Source of the DNA: Microthrixaceae bacterium
GTDB lineage: Bacteria; Actinomycetota; Acidimicrobiia; Acidimicrobiales; Iamiaceae
DNA: 49,093 nucleotides
Assembly (NCBI GenBank): GCA_016702505.1
Contig: JADJDU010000029.1
Location: 1-49,093 of the forward strand
Direction of reading: 5' to 3'
In this document: piece after piece, positions 34,879 to 43,675 of the stretch
Layout: each line of letters starts with the position of its first letter
How positions within the stretch are numbered: position 1 is the stretch's first letter
Program-made: the position numbers and the translations under genes
The notes under the pieces: generated by a model
Seen by the model: the letters and a program-made list of their open reading frames with translations, nothing else
Database searches by the model: none
Told to the model about the DNA's origin: nothing

Positions 34879-36288
34879 GTGGCGAACCCGCCTCATCCCG
34901 CACGCCGTCCCCTGCTGCGAGACCGCATCATCACCGCCATCGCCCGCATGTTGACGTGGGCCTTCTTCCGCACGGTGGAGACCGAGGGGCCCGAGCCGCC
35001 ATCTGGTCCGGTGATCCTGGCCGCCAGCCACCTCTACGGGTTCGTAGACCCGGTGGTGTTGGTGGCCGAGCTCGGTCACCTGCCCCGTTACCTGGCCAAG
35101 GCCACCCTGTGGAAGACGGCGGCGGCGCGGCCGCTGCTCGACTTCGCCCGGGTCATCCCGGTGCACCGCCAAGCCGACGGCTCCACCGAGTCCAACTCCG
35201 CCATGTTCGCCGACGCGGTCGGCGCTCTGCGGGGCGGCTCGATGGTGGCGGTGTTCCCCGAGGGCACCACCCATGACGAGCCTTCCATCCGACCGTTGCG
35301 CACCGGCGTGGCTCGCATCGCCCTCCAAGCTGCGGGCGAAGGGGTGCAGGGTGTGAGGATCGTGCCGGTCGGTGTCACCTACGAGGACAAGGTGGCGGTG
35401 CGGGGCCGGGCCCTGGTCAGCTACGGCAAGCCGATCTTGGTGGAGGCCGATGCCGCGCTGTTGGGAGCCGACGGCGCCCCCGACCACGCCAGGGTCCAGG
35501 AGCTGACGGCTCGCCTCCAGGCCGACATCGAGTCGCTGACCCCCCACTTCGACACCACCGAAGAGTCCCTGGCCCTCTCGGCGGCGGCCACCGTCTCGTT
35601 GCGCGACGACGACGAGGAGAACCTGGTGGTGCCACTGGCGGCGGTGTCGGGCCGGGCTCGACGTCTGGCCCAGGCCCCGGCGTCGCGTCGGGCTGAACTG
35701 GTGGCCCTGGTGGCCCGCTACCGCATGTTGTTGGGGTTCGTGGCCGTCGACGACGAGGACGTCGTTCACGGGGTGACCCTGGCCGGGTTGGCTCGGCGCA
35801 TCGCGGTGCTGGCTGCGGTGGTGGTGGTCCTGTCTCCGCTGGCTCTGGCCGGCCTGTTCGCCAACCTGATCCCGGCGCTGTTGGTGCTGGCCGCCGGTCT
35901 GGTTCCCCGGGCCCCGGTTTCCAAGGGCACGGTCCGGGTGTTGGTGGCGGCCCTGACCTTTCCCGCCATGTGGCTGTACCTGGCCCTGCGAGATGCCGGG
36001 TCGGGTTGGGTGCCGGATCTGATCCGCAGCGTGACCGCCCCGGTGGAGGCGGTGGTGGGACCCAACCCCGCCGACCGGGCCGGGGCGTTGGCCAACGTGG
36101 TGGTGCTGGTGGCGGCCCCGGTGTTCGGGGTGATCGCGCTGGTGATCGTGGAGCGGGCGCGGGCGCTGGTCACCAGCATCGTGCGGTGGCGGACCTTGCT
36201 CGACCGTCGAGGTCAGATGGACGAGGTCAGTGAACGCCGCAGTGAGGTGGTGGCCCTCACCCGTGAACTGCTGGAAGGTCCGAGGTGA
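34879..36288 (+). CDS. PlsC-like acyltransferase with C-terminal membrane domain
   Basis: 469 residues. AGGAGG ending at 34873, five bases from GTG 34879, decides this start over GTG 34873. The acyltransferase core shows ILAASHLYGFVDPVVLVAEL (the catalytic His-Asp pair, here HX5D), then FARVIPVHRQADGS and FPEGTTHDEPSIRPLRTGVA. The C-terminal 160 residues hold at least four hydrophobic stretches (from RIAVLAAVVVVLSPLALAGL onward). The spacing differs from classic 1-acyl-glycerol-3-phosphate acyltransferases, so the acceptor is uncertain. The stop overlaps the next gene (GTGA). Confidence 0.82.
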   Translation: MANPPHPARRPLLRDRIITAIARMLTWAFFRTVETEGPEPPSGPVILAASHLYGFVDPVVLVAELGHLPRYLAKATLWKTAAARPLLDFARVIPVHRQADGSTESNSAMFADAVGALRGGSMVAVFPEGTTHDEPSIRPLRTGVARIALQAAGEGVQGVRIVPVGVTYEDKVAVRGRALVSYGKPILVEADAALLGADGAPDHARVQELTARLQADIESLTPHFDTTEESLALSAAATVSLRDDDEENLVVPLAAVSGRARRLAQAPASRRAELVALVARYRMLLGFVAVDDEDVVHGVTLAGLARRIAVLAAVVVVLSPLALAGLFANLIPALLVLAAGLVPRAPVSKGTVRVLVAALTFPAMWLYLALRDAGSGWVPDLIRSVTAPVEAVVGPNPADRAGALANVVVLVAAPVFGVIALVIVERARALVTSIVRWRTLLDRRGQMDEVSERRSEVVALTRELLEGPR

Positions 36289-37091
36289 CGTCGACCCACG
36301 TGGCCCAAGCCGACTGCGAGCGCTGCCGTCCGGGCCTGGTGGCCCAACCGGTCAACACGGTGTCCAGCCTGGCCTTCGTGGTCGCTGGGGTGGCGATGGT
36401 GGCCCGGGCTTCGCGCTCGAACCGGCCGAGACGCTCGGCGCGATCCACGCGGCGGTCCGGGGCCGGTACGCCCCGCCCGACCGGACCGGTTCCGGTGACC
36501 TCACGCGATGGTGCTGTTGCTGGTGCTGTCGATGCTGGTGCTGGCCGGGGCGCTGCCGGCCGCTGGCTGGGCGGTCCGCTCGAGCCGTGGCGGGCCGAGT
36601 CGACGGTTGGTTGGGCTGCGGTGGCCGCCGGCCTGGGCAGCGTCGCCTACCACGGCCCGGGAACGGCCGCCGGCCGGTACCTGCACGATGCCAGCCTCAT
36701 CTCGCTGTTGACGTCGGTGGTGTTGGCCGACGCGGCGCGGGTGTCGGGCCGGTCTGCACCGGCGGTGACCCTGGCGTTGGTGCCGCTGGCTGGGATCGTG
36801 GGCGGCTTGCCTCGTTGGTCGATGCCCACCCAGGTGGTGGCCGGTGTAGCGGTGGCCACCGCTGAAGCGTTGCGGGCCGGGTCGGCGCCCACCTCGAGGG
36901 TTGGTCGCTGGCGAAGGCGAGCCGAGGCAGCCGTGGCCGGAGCTGGAGCCTTGGGCCACGTCCTAGGCCGTTCCGACGGCCCGCTGTGTCGCCCCGACAG
37001 CAGAGTGCAGGCCCACGCCCTGTGGCATGCAGCCATGGCCACAACCCTCTCGTTGAGAGCCTTCGATACCCGCCCCGCCCAACCCTGCTAG
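36285..37091 (+). CDS. CREST/ceramidase-like membrane protein (probable frameshifts in the middle)
   Basis: The ends are clear: CERCRPGLVAQPVNTVSSLAF near the N-terminus; VAYHGPGTAAGRYLHDASL in the middle; HALWHAAMATTLSLRAF at the end. The conserved Ser/His/Asp pattern of the CREST metal-hydrolase superfamily is present. Between about 36408 and 36600 the frame with GC-rich third positions changes three times and then returns, so a compensated run of indels is likely. The corrected middle would include a strongly hydrophobic helix (VLLLVLSMLVLAGALPAAGW). It is coupled to the acyltransferase, which fits a lipid-related role. Confidence 0.6.
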   Translation: MTSTHVAQADCERCRPGLVAQPVNTVSSLAFVVAGVAMVARASRSNRPRRSARSTRRSGAGTPRPTGPVPVTSRDGAVAGAVDAGAGRGAAGRWLGGPLEPWRAESTVGWAAVAAGLGSVAYHGPGTAAGRYLHDASLISLLTSVVLADAARVSGRSAPAVTLALVPLAGIVGGLPRWSMPTQVVAGVAVATAEALRAGSAPTSRVGRWRRRAEAAVAGAGALGHVLGRSDGPLCRPDSRVQAHALWHAAMATTLSLRAFDTRPAQPC

Positions 37092-37466
37092 AGGAACGAG
37101 CCCCTGGGCGACAGATCCACCAGGGCGTATGGCGAGCTTGGTCGAGCGAGCAAAGGCCGATTCCATCTACCCCCACCCGATCGCTCGTCAGGACGGCCAC
37201 GGGTCGTTGCCGACGTCTTAGAGCCAGCACGTGATCGCCGATCGACCTCGCCGAGCAGAGGCGACTAGGGCCGACGTCATCCGAGGAGGCAGGGTGAATC
37301 CGGTCAACGGGGCGTGGCTGGGGTCCCTGCCGGGTTGGGCCCGGGGCGCTAGGCCGTTCTGTTGCGCAGCTCATGCCGGAGAACTGGAGCTTTTGCTCAA
37401 GTCCGGTGATGATTGGCCGATCCTGAACGATCATGCTCTTGCCCTTGTGCCTTGGATAGTGGTGAC
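37092..37466. other. Gene-free stretch before the RHS tip
   Basis: About 375 bp without a credible gene. Frames that are open here have no GC-biased third positions and no recognisable motif. It marks the change from high-GC genes to the AT-richer RHS island and may hold the RHS promoter. Confidence 0.4.
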
Positions 37467-37565
37467 GTGCGTCGGTCCGTTGGTGTTGGGATCTTGTGGG
37501 CGTTGTTGGTGTGCGGCCTCGCCGTTGTCGCGTCCCCCCCCCTGTGGGAGCGGCGGAGCCGGTAG
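37467..37565 (+). other. Signal-peptide-like start in front of the RHS tip, interrupted by a C9 run
   Basis: GTG 37467 opens a sequence with a basic start and a hydrophobic core (MRRSVGVGILWALLVCGLAV) ending in ASPP(P), a good secretion signal. It reaches a run of nine C at 37534-37542. In the present frame it goes on to VGAAEPVGGGDSAQRV; losing one C would stop it soon after. The RHS frame begins at 37566. One indel between them would fuse the signal to the RHS core. Confidence 0.4.
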
Positions 37566-38504
37566 GTGGCGGTGATTCCGCGCAAAGAGTTCAGTTGGAT
37601 GATGGTCGGAGGGCGGCCCTTGCTGTTGGCCGAGCACCAAGGGTCCCAAACAGCACTTGTGATCCACGGTCCCGGCGGAGTGCCGATCTATCAGATCAAC
37701 ACCACCGGCGACGTCCAATACCTTCACCAAGACCACCAAGGATCGACCAGGCTCACAACGAACGCCAACGGCACCACCCGTAACACCATCAGTTATGAGA
37801 CCAACGGTCAGATCGGATCGAACAGCAACTGGTGGCTCGAACAGCCATTGGTCGGGTTTGCGTCGATGCAACACGACACCGAAACCGGCTACATCCACAC
37901 CGGAACCCGCTACTATGACCCCCAAAGCGGCCAATACACCTCCAGCCACCCACTCGCAAGCATCGGAATCAACCCCTACAGCTTCGCAGGAGGAAACCCA
38001 TCGGCAATTGGATCCGACTTGGGCACGGGATTCTCAGGGTCGTGGGTACCTGGCTCAGCCTTTCCGGACTTCCGGTTAGACCAGTCGATTCTTCGAAATC
38101 CCTGGTTTCAGGCGGCAGTGGTTGCAATTGCCTGCACAGCTTCCGCCTGGTCCTGTGCCGCTGCCAATGTGGTGATTGTAACATTCAATGCTTTTAATCG
38201 GTTCAATGACTATGGATTCTCCTGGCAGTTCTTTGTTGGGACGGTGTTTGACGTTGTACTTGCGCTGATCCCAATCCGGGGAGTTGGAACTTTGGCGAAG
38301 GAGCCTCATGCAATGGTGAATGCGTATTCTATCCCGCTGTTTTATTACTCAAAGCCCTCGGCTGGAGCAATTCGCCAACTTTGGGCGGCAAATGGTGCGC
38401 TAGCTGCGGCCGTATCACTTACAAGCTACGGTTTTGGTAAATACGCCCTTGGTCCACCCCGGAAAGTGGAGGCGCCAGTCGACCAGGTCAGTGGGTGCAA
38501 TTGA
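37566..38504 (+). CDS. Short RHS-repeat core with membrane-rich C-terminal tail (candidate polymorphic toxin tip)
   Basis: 312 residues. The N-terminal part carries the RHS-associated core: YLHQDHQGSTRLTTNANG, then DTETGYIHTGTRYYDPQSGQ and NPYSFAGGNPSAIGSD, about residues 52-150. In full-length RHS proteins this block sits just before the variable toxin tip; here there are almost no repeats before it. The tail (about 155-312) has three hydrophobic stretches (around 165-190, 203-222 and 268-285) and no toxin motif I know. The tail is AT-richer than neighbouring genes. The stop overlaps the next start (TGATG). Confidence 0.7.
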   Translation: MAVIPRKEFSWMMVGGRPLLLAEHQGSQTALVIHGPGGVPIYQINTTGDVQYLHQDHQGSTRLTTNANGTTRNTISYETNGQIGSNSNWWLEQPLVGFASMQHDTETGYIHTGTRYYDPQSGQYTSSHPLASIGINPYSFAGGNPSAIGSDLGTGFSGSWVPGSAFPDFRLDQSILRNPWFQAAVVAIACTASAWSCAAANVVIVTFNAFNRFNDYGFSWQFFVGTVFDVVLALIPIRGVGTLAKEPHAMVNAYSIPLFYYSKPSAGAIRQLWAANGALAAAVSLTSYGFGKYALGPPRKVEAPVDQVSGCN

Positions 38505-38989
38505 TGCGGCCCTTCGTGATCGAATTTCAGTGTGCGGGAGTAAAAATACGGAAAGCGCGCGGTAGGATACTGGTTAGAACAGTATGTCTTGCCGGCGCGA
38601 TCACCTCTATGGCCATCCTGGGGATGCCGATTTGGCAGACTGCGACTGGTCTTGTGGTTATTCTTGCCTCCGGTCTATTGCCTTGCCTCCATTTGGTGGG
38701 AGCGGATGAGCATGGTCTTATCATCACCAATAGACTGCTGCGCCATAGAAGTATTCCATGGGCGCACGCTACTAGTCCGTATTTGAAGTTCGCCGAGCAG
38801 CTTGGTGGACATTGTGAGGCCAGCCTTGGCGTTGGCAGTGGGTATAACGCAAGACGCGTAGAGATGTTTGCTTTGAGTGGCTATTTCCTCAACCTGACTT
38901 CCGTGGGCATGCAATGGCCATTAGTCGTGGAGGCGCTTTGGTCAATGAACCCTGATGGGCGCAATCAGCGGTTCGGTGAAAGGTTGTGA
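38504..38989 (+). CDS. Membrane protein with bacterial PH-like domain, candidate immunity protein
   Basis: 161 residues. Two helices (LVRTVCLAGAITSMAILGM and TGLVVILASGLLPCLHLVG) are followed by a PH-like start, DEHGLIITNRLLRHRSIPWA, which matches the bPH_6 pattern of small actinobacterial membrane proteins. It is fused by TGATG coupling to the RHS tail upstream and by GTGA to the next gene. Base composition is low-GC like the tail. This is what one expects of an immunity gene, but the assignment is inferential. Confidence 0.6.
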   Translation: MRPFVIEFQCAGVKIRKARGRILVRTVCLAGAITSMAILGMPIWQTATGLVVILASGLLPCLHLVGADEHGLIITNRLLRHRSIPWAHATSPYLKFAEQLGGHCEASLGVGSGYNARRVEMFALSGYFLNLTSVGMQWPLVVEALWSMNPDGRNQRFGERL

Positions 38990-39525
38990 AGTGGGCGCAC
39001 GAAAATCGGCGGTCCGATCGCCTCGTGGTCCGGTCCAGTTTTCAGTGCATGACTATTGGCGGGGGCGCATCCCTCATCTTGTTTGGGGTGTTGGCACTGG
39101 TATATGACGCGGGCATTTGGGCAATGGGTGCTAGTGTCATTGTTGGGGCACACTTCATAATGACTGGTGTCACGAGGTCAGCTGAGGTGGACACTGATGG
39201 ACTTCGGGTGCGGTACAACCTCTGGGTTGCAGTTAGTCTTGATTGGGCCGAAGTTAGGGGATTGTGTGTTGTCGCGGAAGATCGAAATGCGCTGAGGGTA
39301 TGGGTGGTTTCAAACGCAAACCTAATGGTGCCCATTCCCCCGGGAATCGTAGTTGGGTATTCCCATTTGCGAATGATGCCAGTTGCAATTTCAATCATCG
39401 ACGATATTGCCATGTTCGCACCGGATGCTATGCGCGATGATCTTATGCTCGAACCCACCTCCGACAGTCCGTTGAGAATAAACCTGCGCGAAGTTTCGGG
39501 TTGGGGTGATGCGGGGTCCGCGTAG
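38986..39525 (+). CDS. Second membrane PH-like protein, paralogue-type partner of the preceding gene
   Basis: 179 residues, GTG start overlapping the previous stop. Two helices (GGGASLILFGVLALVYDAGI and MGASVIVGAHFIMTGV) precede VDTDGLRVRYNLWVAVSLDW, the same helix-helix-PH layout as the gene before. The sequences are not close copies. Placed third in a coupled series with the RHS tail, it may be a second immunity protein or a regulator. No catalytic motif seen. Confidence 0.58.
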   Translation: MKWAHENRRSDRLVVRSSFQCMTIGGGASLILFGVLALVYDAGIWAMGASVIVGAHFIMTGVTRSAEVDTDGLRVRYNLWVAVSLDWAEVRGLCVVAEDRNALRVWVVSNANLMVPIPPGIVVGYSHLRMMPVAISIIDDIAMFAPDAMRDDLMLEPTSDSPLRINLREVSGWGDAGSA

Positions 39526-39527
39526 GC

Positions 39528-39588
39528 GAGCCTCTGGGTGGGCACATCGGGTCTATGACCTCCCACGTACCGCCCACTCCAGAGGCTC
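39528..39588. repeat. 16-bp hairpin around the start of the IS5-like transposase
   Basis: GAGCCTCTGGGTGGGC (39528-39543) pairs with 39572-39588 over 16 bp with one bulged T at 39578. The 28-base loop contains the first ATG of the transposase frame (39555). It may be a subterminal or terminal structure of the insertion sequence, or an RNA hairpin that limits transposase translation. Confidence 0.5.
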
Positions 39589-40430
39589 TGGCCTCTACTA
39601 GTGCCCCATTTCTCCGCGGAGGCGCTGGCGCATCTGATCGCAGCGATCACCCGTTCTTGCCGCCACCACCCAAACGTGGTCCCAAGGGCATGGCGATCAC
39701 CGAACGAGTCCGGCTCGCGCTGGCCTACCTGCGCGAAGGAGTGTCGACTCGGGGCCTGGCCCGCATCACCTCGATCCCCAACACGACCCTGCGCGACAAC
39801 ATCAACCCGGTGCTGGCCGCGTTCGACCAGCTCGAAGCGGTGCTGCCCGACGGCACCGTGATCGAGAGCTTCGACGACGTGATCCGATGGTGTGCCCAGG
39901 AGGGCAAGGTGATCATCGACGGAACCGACTTCACCGTTGCCAGACCAGGCGATCAAGACCTCCAGCGGCCCTTCTACTCGGGCAAACGCAAGACTCACAC
40001 CACCAAGACCATCGCCGTGTGCGATTCCTCCTCGAACCTGATGTGGGTCACGCCGCTCGTCGCGGGTGCCACCCACGACCTGACCGCGTTGCGTGATGCC
40101 AGCCTGCCCGACCATCTCGCTGCGTCGAACCTCGCTGTTCTCGCAGACTCGGGCTTCCAAGGCCTTCAAAATGACGTGCCCGAGATCAGGCTGCCCACAC
40201 GTCGACACGGCACGGCCAAGACCCTCACCATGGTCGACCGCTTCTTCAACACGCTCCTCGCGTCGAAACGAGTGCGAGTCGAACACTCCATCGGCCGCCT
40301 CAAGCAGTGGCGCTGCCTCACCGTCCCAAACCAACGCCGCGACCTACTCGAACGCTGGCTACCAATCTGCTTGGCCCTGACCACCTTCCAGCAAGCATGG
40401 CCCCAATCGCGAAACTCCGCTCGGGTCTAA
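39555..40430 (+). mobile_element. IS5-family-like (DDE_Tnp_4) transposase
   Basis: 291 residues. HTH block: ITERVRLALAYLREGVSTRG. The DDE core appears as VIIDGTDFTVARPGDQD (first Asp), LAVLADSGFQGLQNDVPEI (second Asp) and SKRVRVEHSIGRLKQWRCL (Glu), plus a KTHTTKTIAVCDSSSNL spacer. This is the IS5/IS1031-like DDE_4 arrangement. The frame is intact. The first ATG lies in the hairpin loop; MAITERV at 39690 is an alternative start. No clean terminal inverted repeats were found, though TGGGCAC-like matches occur on both sides. Confidence 0.75.
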
Positions 40431-40604
40431 TCACCGGTAATCCACTAGCTCCCCAGGACGTGCCACAGCCGACGAACACAGATGAGCGTGAAATGAACCC
40501 CTCCAATTGCTTGACCGTCTTCCTCTGCTCTACAAATGGCTTCGAGGTATTCGGGACATTGTCAGATCTCCTTTTCGCGGTTTCCTGAAGGTTCGACGGC
40601 GAGT

Positions 40605-41618
40605 TCAACCGGTCATCGCGACAGCGTGATGGTAGTGGTGGGCGGCGGTGGTCCAGCCGAGTGAGCGTCGGGGGATGGTGTTGATGCGGTGGGCGATTCG
40701 GTCGAGGTCGGCTTGGGTGTAGATCGAGAGGTCGGTGCCTTTGGGGAGCCAGCGTCGGATAAGGCCGTTGGTGTTCTCGTTGGTTGGGCGTTGCCATGGT
40801 TTGTGGGGGTCGCAGAAGTAGATGTCGATTCCGGTGGCTTGGGCGATGGCGGGGTGGTTGGCCATCTCGCTGCCGCGATCCCAGGTGAGGGTCCGTCTCA
40901 GCTCGGGTGGGATCGTTTCGAGGGGTGGCGGTGAGGGCGTGTTGGGTGCTCAAGGCGGTGTAGGCACAGTTGGTGTGTCGTGGCGGGCGAGCCACAGGTA
41001 CCGGTTTTGCGGTCGACGAGGGTGATGTGATGGCGGACTGGTTGCGGGCGCCGATGATCTGGTCGCCTTCGAGGTGACCGACCTCTGCCCGTGCCTCGGC
41101 GGCGGGTGGGCGGTTGTGGATGATGTTGAACTGGCCGAGAACGCTGGATCGTTGCTGGCTATGGCGTTGACCGGTGTGTCGGCGTCGTGGACGACGGCGG
41201 TGCAACATCTTAGACCCTGGTGGGCAGGCCGTGACGTTTCGGGGCGTAGACGCCCTGGTAGATCGTTTCGTGGGAGATGTTGGCGGTATAGCCGTGGAGG
41301 CCTTGGGCCAACTCGATCGAGATCGTCATCGGCGAATCTCCGGCCACGAGACGTTTGGTCACCTGCCACGCCAGTTCGGGTTCAGCGACCAGCATCGGTG
41401 CTTTGGTCGCAATCGTGCCTTGTCAGCTCGGACCTGCGCTTTGGTCGCGGTGACGCGGCTCGGCCACCGTTGCAGGCGATCTCGCGTCCGATCGTGCTGC
41501 GATGACGTCCCAGCCCGCGGGCGATACAGGCGTCGGAGTCACCGCGTTCGATCCCAGCGCGGATTTGCTCACGATCAGACGCGGTGAGTGGGTTAGCTGG
41601 CATGCTGGGACTCTCCAT
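40605..41618 (-). pseudogene. IS30-family transposase, frameshifted
   Basis: Read on the minus strand from 41618: N-terminal HTH segment (TASDREQIRAGIERGDSDAC, GLGRHRSTIGREIACNGG), a middle segment AWQVTKRLVAGDSPMTISIE with SHETIYQGVYAPKRHGLPTR, and a C-terminal catalytic region DIYFCDPHKPWQRPTNENTN then GLIRRWLPKGTDLS. These are IS30 hallmarks and in the right order. At least three frame changes separate them. The IS30 family normally has one ORF of about 330-400 residues, so the element is broken or misread. Confidence 0.7.
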
Positions 41619-41929
41619 CGGTTCAGGGTGCCTGGTAGACAGCGGCCATCATGGCCGCCATCACGCTCTGACCGGTGGAGACCCATCACCTCACGGTGTT
41701 GCCGTCACCCCTTGAACCCGCCGACCCCCAATCATTCCTCCAATTCCGTGCTCGATCCTCGGAGGGTTCTGTCGGTACAGCGAAGAGGGAGTGCCAATTG
41801 CTCTAAAGGGTGATAGTTGGAGCTCCAAGATCGGCAGTCTGGGATCGAGGTTCACATGCTTCGTTGGGTAAATCTGAGGCAGTCGTCCCTTGCAGTTCGC
41901 TATAGAGCCATGTCGCTCGTTGGGCTCAC
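41619..41929. other. No gene seen between IS30 remnant and next small ORF
   Basis: About 310 bp, AT-richer than the core. Short frames occur (for instance RYSEEGVPIALKGDSWSSK), but no family or start is convincing. Low GC links it to the RHS island. Confidence 0.4.
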
Positions 41930-42232
41930 GTGAGGGCCAGCCGCCTGGCCAGGAGAGGCGAGCTGGCGTTGACGGTGCAAGACCCTGGAACCACAGATGT
42001 CTACCAGGTCTACGTTGTTGAGCCGACACTCATCTCCAGCATACTTGACCTGGTTGTCTGGGGCGGAAGTGTTTCGGCCGATTACAGACTTAATCTTTTG
42101 GCGCCAGGCGGACGGGTATCGCAACTAGCGGCTTTTGGGAGTGCTTATGATGAGAATCTATGGATTCAGAGAGCTGGCGAGATAGTCTCTGAATTGGGAG
42201 TTGAGGGCTTGCGATCCTTCGCTAAGTCCTAA
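41930..42232 (+). CDS. Hypothetical small protein in the AT-rich island
   Basis: 100 residues, GTG start overlapping the stop of a 25-codon frame (ATG 41856; GTGA). Sequence includes ELALTVQDPGTTDVYQVYVV and SADYRLNLLAPGGRVSQLAA. Third positions are not strongly GC, so coding is uncertain. No known motif. Composition resembles the RHS-tail genes, so it may be another orphan cassette from the same island. Confidence 0.35.
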   Translation: MRASRLARRGELALTVQDPGTTDVYQVYVVEPTLISSILDLVVWGGSVSADYRLNLLAPGGRVSQLAAFGSAYDENLWIQRAGEIVSELGVEGLRSFAKS

Positions 42233-42538
42233 CACGCTATTCGACCAGTGCTGGTTGGGGAATTTTGGGTGTTGAATGTTCGGTCCGATCGATCGTCGAC
42301 GTCGATGCCGCTTTTCGCAGGTCGGACCCCAGGTCGGTTAGGTCGAGTTCGCCGTCTCAGCGCAGTAGCGGCACCAGCGTCTTGAGCATCGGCGCCAGAC
42401 GCTTACCAGCCGGGCGTTGCGGGCCACACCTGAGCCACACCCAAACGGAGGAACCACATGAGGCAACGAATCCCCCTACGCGGAGGTTTCGAGTGAGTCA
42501 ATACGTCTGGTGACCACTTCCTGGTCAATGGGGATATC
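42233..42538. other. Gene-free stretch before the AbrB/MazF module
   Basis: About 306 bp. Open frames are short and without motif. The end contains the AbrB promoter region. I found no hairpin or clear repeat apart from a duplicated GTGGCACGC directly at the start of the antitoxin gene (42539). Confidence 0.35.
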
Positions 42539-42817
42539 GTGGCACGCGTGGCACGCGCTGAGGAGTTGTCGATCGATCGGCAGGGCAGGCTTGTCGTGCC
42601 CCGCTCCATGCGAGACACACTTGGCGCTGTTCCCGGGACGATCCGCATTCGCGAGGTCGATGGTGGCTTGCTCCCTGAGCCCCTGCCCACCGGACGGGAC
42701 GAGTGGTGGCGCACCTTGCACTCTGAACTCGATGGGCTCACCGATTCCCAACCCGCCTCCCTGGCGGAGGAGACGACGCTGCTCGATGGAACTGCCGGAG
42801 ATGGCCTGAGTGCCTAG
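42539..42817 (+). CDS. AbrB-type antitoxin of a MazEF-like module
   Basis: 92 residues, GTG start. SpoVT/AbrB fold: EELSIDRQGRLVVPRSMRDT, then LGAVPGTIRIREVDGGLL. The C-terminal tail is acidic (SLAEETTLLDGTAGDGLS), as in toxin-neutralising regions. It overlaps the toxin gene by eight bases. The 5' end holds two GTGGCACGC copies, so the exact start could be shifted by three codons. Confidence 0.72.
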   Translation: MARVARAEELSIDRQGRLVVPRSMRDTLGAVPGTIRIREVDGGLLPEPLPTGRDEWWRTLHSELDGLTDSQPASLAEETTLLDGTAGDGLSA

Positions 42818-43152
42818 CGAGATCAAGCGGTGACATCTGGCGGGTGGACCTCGGCAGCAACCCAACCGACCCCGAGCAGGCGTTTGGCGGCCCGTGGTCG
42901 GTGAGTGACGATCGCCTCCACGATCCGCGGCTGAGGATGCGTCGTGGTTCCCGGCACGAGCACCATCCGACGGATCAGCTTGCACATGGTTCTCGAGCCA
43001 GATGCAGACAACGGTCTCGATGCACTTACGGCATTCCAGCCCGAGCAGGTGCGCTCAGTCTCGGTCGACCGCTTGCAAGATCGCATCGGTCGCGCAGGGC
43101 GATCGGACTGGCGCAGATCGACGAACTCCTGCGCACGGTTCTCAACCTCTGA
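42810..43152 (+). CDS. MazF/PemK-family toxin (several frameshifts)
   Basis: GTG 42810 overlaps the antitoxin. Read across indels: VPSEIKR then GDIWRVDLGSNPTDPEQAFG (a G is missing near 42831), VSDDRLHDPRLRM, VVPGTSTIRRISLHMVLEP, TAFQPEQVRSVSVDRLQDRI and GLAQIDELLRTVLNL before TGA 43150-43152. The order and spacing are those of the MazF ribonuclease fold (about 112 residues). Four or so single-base indels are needed. The good ends and length suggest read errors, not decay. Confidence 0.6.
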
Positions 43153-43237
43153 ACCGGCCCCGGCTGTGGCCGTGGGCGACACCAACCAGACCTACCCCGT
43201 GTGGTAGGCGGCTCGGGGCCAGGTACGTGAGGTTCGG

Positions 43238-43675
43238 TCAGTCTCGGCGCTGGTCGTGGCGGAAGACCTCGCCGGCCCACAGCGCTCACGCCACCAGCAG
43301 CGGCTGGAAGAAGAGGCGTACGAGGCGGGCCCGATCGGAGGCGGTGCCGAAACGCGTCGGCGTGTTCGAGGTACCGGGCGATGCTGCTGGGAAACACGAT
43401 CACGAAGAACGCCGTGGGCCAGGGCGCCGGTGGTCTGGCGGTGTCGGGGAAGTGCGATCAAGGCGGCACCGAGAGCGATCTCGACCACGCCAGATCCCAC
43501 GACGGTGAGGTCCTTGTTGATCGGAACCCAGTCGCGCACTTCCGCTTGGAAATCGTGGCGGAGGAACGTCAGGTGGCCGACGCCGGTGAAGGTCAGCGTC
43601 GCCCCGAGCAGGATGCGAGCGATGTCAGTGTAGGCGGCGGCCGGCTGGTGGAGCTGGGGATCTGTCGTCGGTCAT
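43238..43675 (-). CDS. DoxX-like small membrane protein (frameshifted)
   Basis: Minus-strand reading from ATG 43675: ARILLGATLTFTGVGHLTFL and VPINKDLTVVGSGVVEIALG match the DoxX/DUF417-type four-helix proteins, followed, one frame over, by FFVIVFPSSIARYLEHADAF, RLVRLFFQPLLVA and EVFRHDQRRD before a stop. The total, 438 bases, equals the family length of 145 residues. Several indels are needed. Function of the family is poorly known (quinone/terpenoid or redox-linked). Confidence 0.5.

Noticed and set aside
39590..40455. CTACTAGTGCCCCA and CCACTAGCTCCCCA as direct repeats bounding the transposase
   Set aside because: The left copy lies inside the transposase reading frame, and three of fourteen positions differ, so they are not a clean target duplication.
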